From positions 390,724-454,723 of the forward strand of contig DASQFI010000062.1 of the NCBI GenBank assembly GCA_035633215.1: a DNA stretch of 64,000 nt. Reading direction: 5' to 3'. The translations under genes and the position numbers were made by a program. Shown here piece by piece: positions 58,521-64,000 of the stretch. The notes under the pieces are model-generated. The model was not told the origin of the DNA. It saw only the letters and a list, made by a program, of their open reading frames with translations, and ran no database searches. Numbering within the stretch: the first letter of the stretch is position 1; every line of letters starts with the position of its first letter. The DNA comes from DASQFI01 sp035633215. GTDB taxonomy: Bacteria; Acidobacteriota; Vicinamibacteria; Vicinamibacterales; SCN-69-37.

Positions 58521-59549
58521 TCTATCGAAATATTTCCGCCACTCGCGCGCCGTGTCCAGCTTCGCGCCGCTGAGCTTTTCGTACGCCGAGAAGTAGCGAA
58601 GGAACTGCGCGCGGTCGGCGTCGGCGGTGTCGAGCGGGCGGCCGAGAATTCGCGCTTCGTACAGCAACCGCATGGACAGGAGGAGACGGTCGCCGTCGGC
58701 AGGGCGGCGTGAGAGATATCCGTCGAGCGTCTTGATGGCCTGATCAGGCTGGCCCGCCAACGAGAGCGCCGTGTAGATCCATGGCGCGCTCGGGTCGGTC
58801 ACGAGCGTCGTGCGCCACACGGTCGCGGCTTCCTTGTCCTGCCCGCCCGCCGCGTAGCACGCACCGAGGTAGAACGCGGCGGGGAAAAATCCCGGAACCG
58901 TTTTGAGGGCCTGGGCAAAATCAAGCGCGGCGCGATTCACATCACTGCGCGCGAGTTCCGCGACTCCCGCCAGAAAGCTGCCGACGACATGGTCGCTGTG
59001 CGCCGCATCGACGACGCGAAGCACCTCTCCGAACTGACCCATCCGCGCGTACCCGATCGCGGATCGACGACGAGACCTTCCGAGATCAGGACCACGGCCT
59101 TGGGCTCGGACGTCCACGCAAACCGATCGATGATGCCGCGGAGCGACACGAGCGACGCGGCGGTGTTGTTCCTGGCCTGCATATGTACGGCGCGGGCGTC
59201 GCTCTCGAGGATTTGACGGCACTGCGCGAGCGACGTGGCGTCGCGTTCCGCGGGACACTCACGGTCGAGAATGTTCGCCCAGACGTCCGCCTCTCCGCGC
59301 TCCATCACTCGGCCGATCGGACCTGCCGCGGCTTGCCGTCCACCTTGAGAGCAAAGTCCTCCGCCTGGAGATTTCCGACGGGACGGCCGTCCCGGTCGAT
59401 GACGCTCACGTCGACGGCGACGACGTCGACGGCCGTGCGAACGTGGGCTGGCCTTGCGGATTTTGCGGGGGTGGCGCGGCCTGCTGGGCGAACGCCGCGC
59501 CGCCAGCGAGGAGCGCCAGCAAGCACGCCCGTCCCAGCGGCAGATACAT
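58518..59549 (-). pseudogene. VWFA-TPR protein, broken by frameshift and deletions
   Basis: Three colinear pieces on the minus strand. From ATG 59549 the signal-like RACLLALLAGGAAFAQQ and QGQPTF are in one frame; RTAVDVVAVDVSVIDRDGRP starts one base out of phase near 59437, as if one C were lost. It stops at 59305. The second piece (VWANILDRECPAERDATSLA to AVVLISEGLVVDP) is the middle of a VWFA domain in another frame. The third (AIGYARMGQFGEVLRVVDAA to REWRKYFDR) is the C-terminal TPR part, in a third frame from about 59075. Compared with the usual 650-900 residue protein, large stretches are gone at both junctions. It is not expected to make a working product. Confidence 0.85.
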
Positions 59550-59584
59550 TGTGGCAGTCTATCGCTGAAACGAGGCTCAGAGGC

Positions 59585-61177
59585 TCAGAGGCCTTTGCGT
59601 CTGCTCTTCAGATCCCGCGCCACCGTCTTTGCCGCGAGCAAGCCGGATAGCCCCGTGAGTCCGCCGCCAGGATGCGTTCCCGCGCCTCCGAGATACAGAC
59701 CCTCGATCGGCGTTCGATACTGCGCCCATCCGAGAAGCGGCCGCGCGATCCAGGACTGGTCGAGCGACGGCTCCCCGTGAAAGATGTGGCCGCCCGAGAG
59801 GCCCCAGGTGTGTTCCAGATCTTCCGGCGTGAGCACCTGACAGGTGGAGACGATCGACGGCAATTCCCGCACGTGCGGTTCGAGCACGCGCATCGCGGAT
59901 TGATACAGACGCTCGCGATGATCGCTCCACGAGGCGCCCCGAAGGTCCCGCGGTGCGAAATGAAAATAGATGGACATCACGTGACGTCCATCCGGCGCGA
60001 GCGACGGGTCGGTGATGCTGGGGACCGAGAGCTCGAGCCATGGATCGTCCGAGATCTTGCCGTACTTGGTCGCGTCGAATGCGCGTTCCAGGTAGTCGAT
60101 GTCGGGCGCGACGACGAACCGGCCGCGTGACGGGACCGCGTCGCCTTCGAACGACGTGAACACCGGGGCCCGGTCGAGCGCGAGGTTGATCTTCGCCGTG
60201 ACGCCGCGTGCGCGATAGTTGCGAATCCGGTCGACGAAGGTCGGCGGCAGGTCTGCGGGATCGGTGAGTTTCAGGAACGTCTGTCGCGGATCGACCGCCG
60301 AGACCACGGTGCGCGCCGGAATCTCGTCGCCGCCGTCGAGCACGACCCCGGTCACGCGCCCGTCGCGCGCCATAATGTTCGCGACGCGCGCATTCGCCCG
60401 AATCGTGGCGCCCGCCTTGGTCGCGATCTTCGCGAGGGCGTCGGCGACCGCGCCGGGCCCGCCGCGAGCGGTCACGCCGCTGCCCACCGGCAGGGGATCT
60501 TCAGCCAGCCGCTGCATGAACGTCGCGGTCGTCCCCGCCGACCAGGGGCCGACCGGATTGCCGAACACGGCGCGCGAGGCGACCGCAGCCCGAAGCAGAT
60601 CGGTCTCGAACCACTCCGCGACGAAGTCGGCGACCGCCATCGGCACCCACCGCGCCACGCGCGCCAGATCGCGCCGGCCGAGCTTGCGCGCGCGCCGGCC
60701 GACCAGGAGCAGCCGCAGATACTCACGCGCGTCGATCTCGTCGATCGACGGCGGCGCGTGCTGATTGAGCCCCGCGATGAGGCCGGCAACTCGGTGCGAC
60801 GTGCGCAGGAACTCGTTCCATTTGATCGCGTCGCTCGACGAGATCGCGTTGATGGATCCGGCCGTGAGCACCGGATCGCGATGAAAGACGATCGCGCGGC
60901 CGTCGCGGCCGAGCGCCGTCAGCGCCGGATCCGGCGTGATGAACTGGACGGCGCGATCGAGACGCACGGCGCGGGCGACGTGGTGATCGATCGGCCCGAA
61001 CGCGTGGCTGAGGATGGGCGCCCGAAAGCCGGGCGCGAACTCACTGGTGACCGCCGCGCCGCCGGGCATCGGCCGCTGGTCGAGCACGACCACCGAGAGC
61101 TTCCGTCGCGCCAGCCACGCGCCGGCGACGAGCCCGTTCAGTCCCGCGCCGACGACGACGACGTCAGCCACGGACAT
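59585..61177 (-). CDS. PYROXD2-like FAD oxidoreductase (phytoene-desaturase fold), second
   Basis: A 530-residue flavoprotein. VVVVGAGLNGLVAGAWLARR gives the FAD motif; GGAAVTSEFAPGF, GGPGAVADALAKIATKAGA and the C-terminal LYLGGAGTHPGGGLTGLSGL fit phytoene-desaturase-like and PYROXD2 proteins. Start ATG 61177 overlaps the upstream paralogue by 14 bases. The two share HGEPSLDQSW / QGELTLEQLF and AQYRTPIEGLYL / ADYRTPIKRLYL. The substrate is unknown; the pair is not next to carotenoid genes. It ends 35 bases from the VWFA-TPR pseudogene start. Confidence 0.85.
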   Translation of the reverse strand: MSVADVVVVGAGLNGLVAGAWLARRKLSVVVLDQRPMPGGAAVTSEFAPGFRAPILSHAFGPIDHHVARAVRLDRAVQFITPDPALTALGRDGRAIVFHRDPVLTAGSINAISSSDAIKWNEFLRTSHRVAGLIAGLNQHAPPSIDEIDAREYLRLLLVGRRARKLGRRDLARVARWVPMAVADFVAEWFETDLLRAAVASRAVFGNPVGPWSAGTTATFMQRLAEDPLPVGSGVTARGGPGAVADALAKIATKAGATIRANARVANIMARDGRVTGVVLDGGDEIPARTVVSAVDPRQTFLKLTDPADLPPTFVDRIRNYRARGVTAKINLALDRAPVFTSFEGDAVPSRGRFVVAPDIDYLERAFDATKYGKISDDPWLELSVPSITDPSLAPDGRHVMSIYFHFAPRDLRGASWSDHRERLYQSAMRVLEPHVRELPSIVSTCQVLTPEDLEHTWGLSGGHIFHGEPSLDQSWIARPLLGWAQYRTPIEGLYLGGAGTHPGGGLTGLSGLLAAKTVARDLKSRRKGL

Positions 61178-62810
61178 CCGCCATGAGTCTCATCGCCGCG
61201 TTGCGGCCCGGGGCGCCCATGATCCCGCCGCCGGGATGCGTCGCCGAGCCGCACAAGTACAGCCGCTTGATTGGCGTGCGGTAATCGGCCCATCCCGCCG
61301 CCGGGCGCAGAAAGAAGAGCTGTTCGAGCGTCAGCTCCCCCTGAAAGATGTTGCCCTCGGATAACCCGAATTCGCGTTCGAGGTCGAGCGGGGTCAGCAC
61401 CTGTTTGTCGATGATGCAGTTACGGATGTTGGGAGCGAACTGCGCGATCGCGTCGATGACGGTCTCGCCGAACGCGTCGCGCTCGACGTCCCACGGGTGA
61501 GGCGCATCGGCCGGTGGCGTCGATCCGTTGTCAGGGGCTCCGGCAGCACTGACCGGCCCCGCGGCGGGACGCAGGTGATACGGCGCGTACTGCACGAAGC
61601 ACGACATCACGTGTTTGCCCGCCGGTGCGACCGACGGATCGGTCAGGCTCGGGATCACGATGTCGACGTACGGCCGCCGGGAATACCGTCCGTACTTCGC
61701 GTCGTCGTACGCGCGCTCCATGTAGTCCACGCTCGGCGAAATCGAGATCGCGCCGCGCAGGTGCGGGCCGCGGCCGGGCAGGCACGTAAAGTCGGGAAGC
61801 GCGTCGAGCGACAGGTTGACCTTGCCGGACGAGCCGCGGAACTTGTAGCGCTGGATGTCCTCGACGAACTCGCCCGGCAGCTTATCGGCGCCGACCATCT
61901 TCATGAACGTCAGCCGCGGGTCGACGCTCGAAAGCACCGTCTTGCCGAGATAGTAGTCGCCGTTCTCCAGCACGACGCCGGTCGCCTGGCCGTTTTCGAT
62001 CAGGACGTTCTTCACGGGCGCGCTGATCTTGATCTCCGCACCCGCCGCGTGCGCGGCCGACGCAATCGCCTCCGACACGCGGCCCGTGCCGCCTTTCGAC
62101 AGGCCCCACGACCGGAACGCGCCGTCGATCTCGCCCATGTAGTGGTGGAGCAGCACGTAGGCGGTGCCGGGCGATCGGACGCCGAGGAACGTTCCGATGA
62201 TCCCCGACGCGGCCATCGTCGCCTTGAGCACGTCGGTCTCGAACCACTGATCGAGGAAATCGATCGCGCTCATCGTGAGCAACTGGAGCTGATTGGCGCG
62301 ATCGTGCTCGGACAGCGCGCGGAACCGCTTGCCCAGGTCGGCGAGCCTGCGCAGCTCGCGCAGTTTCATCGAGAACGGATCGGGCGGCGTCATCGCCAGG
62401 ATGTCCTTGGCGAACCGGCCCATGTCCACCATCGCGCGGCCATACTCGTCGTACACCTCGGCGTCGAGCCGCGAGTGCCGGGAAATCTCACGGAACGTCC
62501 GGGCGTGATCGTTCATTCGCCAGAGGTAGTTCCCATTCAGCATCGGCGTGAACGTGCCGTCGAGCGGCAGGATTTCGAGGCCGTGGCGGGCGAGCTCGAG
62601 GTCGCGGATGATCTCCGGCCGGAGCAGCGAGACGACGTACGAGCAGACGGAGAAGCGGAAGCCCGGGAAGATCTCTTCGGTGACGGCCGCGCCGCCGATG
62701 ACGTGCCGGCGCTCGAGCACCAGCACGCGCCGCCCCGCCCGCGCAAGATATGCCGCTGCCGTCAGTCCGTTGTGACCCGCGCCGATGACGATCGCGTCGT
62801 ATTTGTCCAT
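61164..62810 (-). CDS. PYROXD2-like FAD oxidoreductase (phytoene-desaturase fold), first
   Basis: A 548-residue flavoprotein. The opening DAIVIGAGHNGLTAAAYLAR has the FAD motif; VIGGAAVTEEIFPGFRFSVC, WGLSKGGTGRVSEAIASAA and LYLCGSATHPGGGIMGAPGR are family motifs. Its start at ATG 62810 is divergent from the GcvT-like gene. It is first of the two-gene minus-strand pair and overlaps the second. Both could act on the same or sequential lipid or polyketide-type substrates, but nothing in the sequence fixes it. Confidence 0.87.
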   Translation of the reverse strand: MDKYDAIVIGAGHNGLTAAAYLARAGRRVLVLERRHVIGGAAVTEEIFPGFRFSVCSYVVSLLRPEIIRDLELARHGLEILPLDGTFTPMLNGNYLWRMNDHARTFREISRHSRLDAEVYDEYGRAMVDMGRFAKDILAMTPPDPFSMKLRELRRLADLGKRFRALSEHDRANQLQLLTMSAIDFLDQWFETDVLKATMAASGIIGTFLGVRSPGTAYVLLHHYMGEIDGAFRSWGLSKGGTGRVSEAIASAAHAAGAEIKISAPVKNVLIENGQATGVVLENGDYYLGKTVLSSVDPRLTFMKMVGADKLPGEFVEDIQRYKFRGSSGKVNLSLDALPDFTCLPGRGPHLRGAISISPSVDYMERAYDDAKYGRYSRRPYVDIVIPSLTDPSVAPAGKHVMSCFVQYAPYHLRPAAGPVSAAGAPDNGSTPPADAPHPWDVERDAFGETVIDAIAQFAPNIRNCIIDKQVLTPLDLEREFGLSEGNIFQGELTLEQLFFLRPAAGWADYRTPIKRLYLCGSATHPGGGIMGAPGRNAAMRLMADVRG

Positions 62811-62839
62811 CTTTAGTCGGGGGACTTCGTCCCGCCGAA

Positions 62840-62895
62840 CCCCCTGACACGCTCGCTCGCGGGGACCCCCTACGCCCCGCTCCGCTCGCGTGGCT
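62840..62895. repeat. GC-rich dispersed repeat, diverged copy 5
   Basis: CTCGCTCGCGGGGACCCCCT and ACGCCCCGCTCCGCTCGCG, preceded by a GGGGACTTCGTCCC hairpin. It sits in the gap 62811-63013 between divergent genes; beyond it TTACGATAGAG near 62965 could include a -10 box. Confidence 0.7.
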
Positions 62896-63013
62896 CACTC
62901 GCTACCGATCGTTCGCAGCTCAAAATGCGTCGGGGTTTCGTCTGCACCAAAGTCCTACGACCGAACTTACGATAGAGTCCACGGAGTTTCCCACAGACGG
63001 AGACCCGATCCAA

Positions 63014-64000
63014 ATGCCCGTCGGGACGCCCTTTCACGATCGCACCTTTCCGCTCTGCGAGAGCCTGAGCTATCGCGACTGGGCCGGCTACTTCGCGCCG
63101 AGCTCGTACGAGCCGCTCCACGAGCACGAGTACAACGCGATCCGGAACGCGACCGCGCTCATCGACATCTCGCCGCTGTTCAAGTACCTCGTCACCGGAC
63201 GCGATGCGGCGCGGCTCGTCGATCGCATCATCACGCGCGACGCGGTCAAGCTCCAGCCCGGCCAGGTGATCTACACGCCCTGGTGCGACGAGCACGGCCG
63301 CGTGATCGACGACGGCACGGTGACGCGCCTCGAAGAGCAGCGGTTTCGCTGGACCGCCGCCGACCCGAGTCTGAGATGGATCACCCGGCAGGCCTCCCGC
63401 CTCGAGGTGACGGTGGAGGACATCTCGGAGCGGATGGGCGCGCTCGCACTTCAGGGGCCGACGTCGGCCGCGCTGCTGAGGACGGTCGCCGAGGCAGACA
63501 TCGACAGCCTCAAGTACTTCCGCGCGACCAGGGGTTCCATCGCGGGCCGGCATGTCGAGATCTCGCGGACCGGCTACACCGGCGACCTTGGCTACGAGGT
63601 CTGGATCAACCGGGAGGACGCGGGCGCGGTCTGGGATGCGATCGTGCGCGCGGGCCCGGCCTTCGGACTGCGGCCGACCGGGTTGCTCGCGCTCGACGTC
63701 ACCCGAATCGAAGCGGGCTTGCTGCTGATCGACGTCGACTTCTTCAGCGTGCGTAAAGCGCTGATGGTCTCGCAGCTCTATACGCCGTTCGAAATGGGTA
63801 TGGATCGGCTGGTCGATCTCAGCAAGCCCGCCTTCATCGGCCGGACCGCGCTCGCGGGCGAGCTCGCCCGCGGACCCGCCCGGCGAATTGTCGGGATCGC
63901 TGTCGACTGGCCCGACGTCGAAGAGCTCTACGAGGAGGTCGGCCTCCCGCCGCTCGCGCAAGCCACCGCCTCGCGCGTCGCCGTGCCGGTCTTTGCCGGG
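63014..64000 (+). CDS. GcvT-like aminomethyltransferase family protein, 5' part
   Basis: The frame runs open to the right edge, 329 codons seen. It starts at ATG 63014 (MPVGTPFHDRTFPLCESLSY). Family marks are NATALIDISPLFKYLVTG, DDGTVTRLEEQRFRWTAAD, MGALALQGPTSAALLRTVAE and ISRTGYTGDLGYEVWINRED, with AFIGRTALAGELARGP starting the C-terminal barrel. The glycine-cleavage T protein and dimethylglycine-dehydrogenase-type folate enzymes share this. No gcvH or gcvP is visible, so the real role may be a demethylase. The stop is not in the window. Confidence 0.85.
   Translation, partial: MPVGTPFHDRTFPLCESLSYRDWAGYFAPSSYEPLHEHEYNAIRNATALIDISPLFKYLVTGRDAARLVDRIITRDAVKLQPGQVIYTPWCDEHGRVIDDGTVTRLEEQRFRWTAADPSLRWITRQASRLEVTVEDISERMGALALQGPTSAALLRTVAEADIDSLKYFRATRGSIAGRHVEISRTGYTGDLGYEVWINREDAGAVWDAIVRAGPAFGLRPTGLLALDVTRIEAGLLLIDVDFFSVRKALMVSQLYTPFEMGMDRLVDLSKPAFIGRTALAGELARGPARRIVGIAVDWPDVEELYEEVGLPPLAQATASRVAVPVFAG

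Overview
The window is a GC-rich chromosomal segment (no rRNA, tRNA, phage or plasmid genes seen) that most resembles an Acidobacteriota of the Vicinamibacteria type. This is inferred from content: an ADOP/MacB-like permease, paired DUF1501/DUF1800 genes, decayed VWFA/TPR genes, many secreted peptidases and amidohydrolases with Gly/Arg-rich insertions, and dispersed intergenic repeats. No taxonomic search was possible. Gene ends are dense and often overlap by ATGA.

Layout. 1-1.1 kb: 3' end of an ABC-type permease and a C-terminal remnant of a VWFA-type gene. 1.2-11 kb: SDR-family dehydrogenase, gamma-glutamyltranspeptidase, S9 peptidase, a small membrane protein, two tandem outer-membrane barrels with an N-terminal CxxC domain, and another barrel. 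11.1-17.1 kb: a minus-strand group of peptide-bond chemistry genes (esterase, ATP-grasp ligase, GCS2-type carboxylate-amine ligase, M29 aminopeptidase, permuted ATP-grasp protein) with a divergent second esterase. 17.1-22.1 kb: two amidohydrolase genes, one of them a double-domain protein, and a small exported protein. 22.2-31.5 kb: complete arginine biosynthesis from glutamate, argC-B-D-A-J-F on minus and argR-G-H on plus, diverging from one control region with strong promoters and palindromes. 31.4-40.7 kb: VOC protein, S1 protease, M16 peptidase pair, F420-reductase-like protein, DACNV/DisA_N-like protein, M20 peptidase, iron-permease-like protein, glutathione peroxidase and a SixA-like protein. 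40.8-52.5 kb: glycine-zipper protein, unknown protein, two M14 carboxypeptidases, FAD oxidoreductase, LRR protein, pterin dehydratase and MerR regulator. 52.5-64 kb: an orphan bacterial-microcompartment shell protein downstream of a D-threonine-aldolase-like enzyme, DUF1501/DUF1800, a second glycine-zipper protein, a VWFA-TPR pseudogene, two PYROXD2-like oxidoreductases and the 5' part of a GcvT-like gene.

Working together: the secreted S9, S1, M14, M16, M20, GGT and amidohydrolase proteins suggest a life on extracellular peptides, supplemented by full arginine prototrophy. The ATP-grasp/GCS2/M29 group probably makes or modifies an unknown peptide or amide metabolite.

The most unusual feature is the DNA between genes. 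Most boundaries carry an inverted repeat whose arms are short tandem 'words', with a different word at each locus (for example TTAGAACTCAGAAC, TTTGCCC, AATTACC, GGAATC, TTCATG). Stop codons usually lie inside them. In several places the repeat has become coding: it supplies the hydrophobic signal peptide of two genes and the C-terminal tails of others, including argB and glutathione peroxidase.
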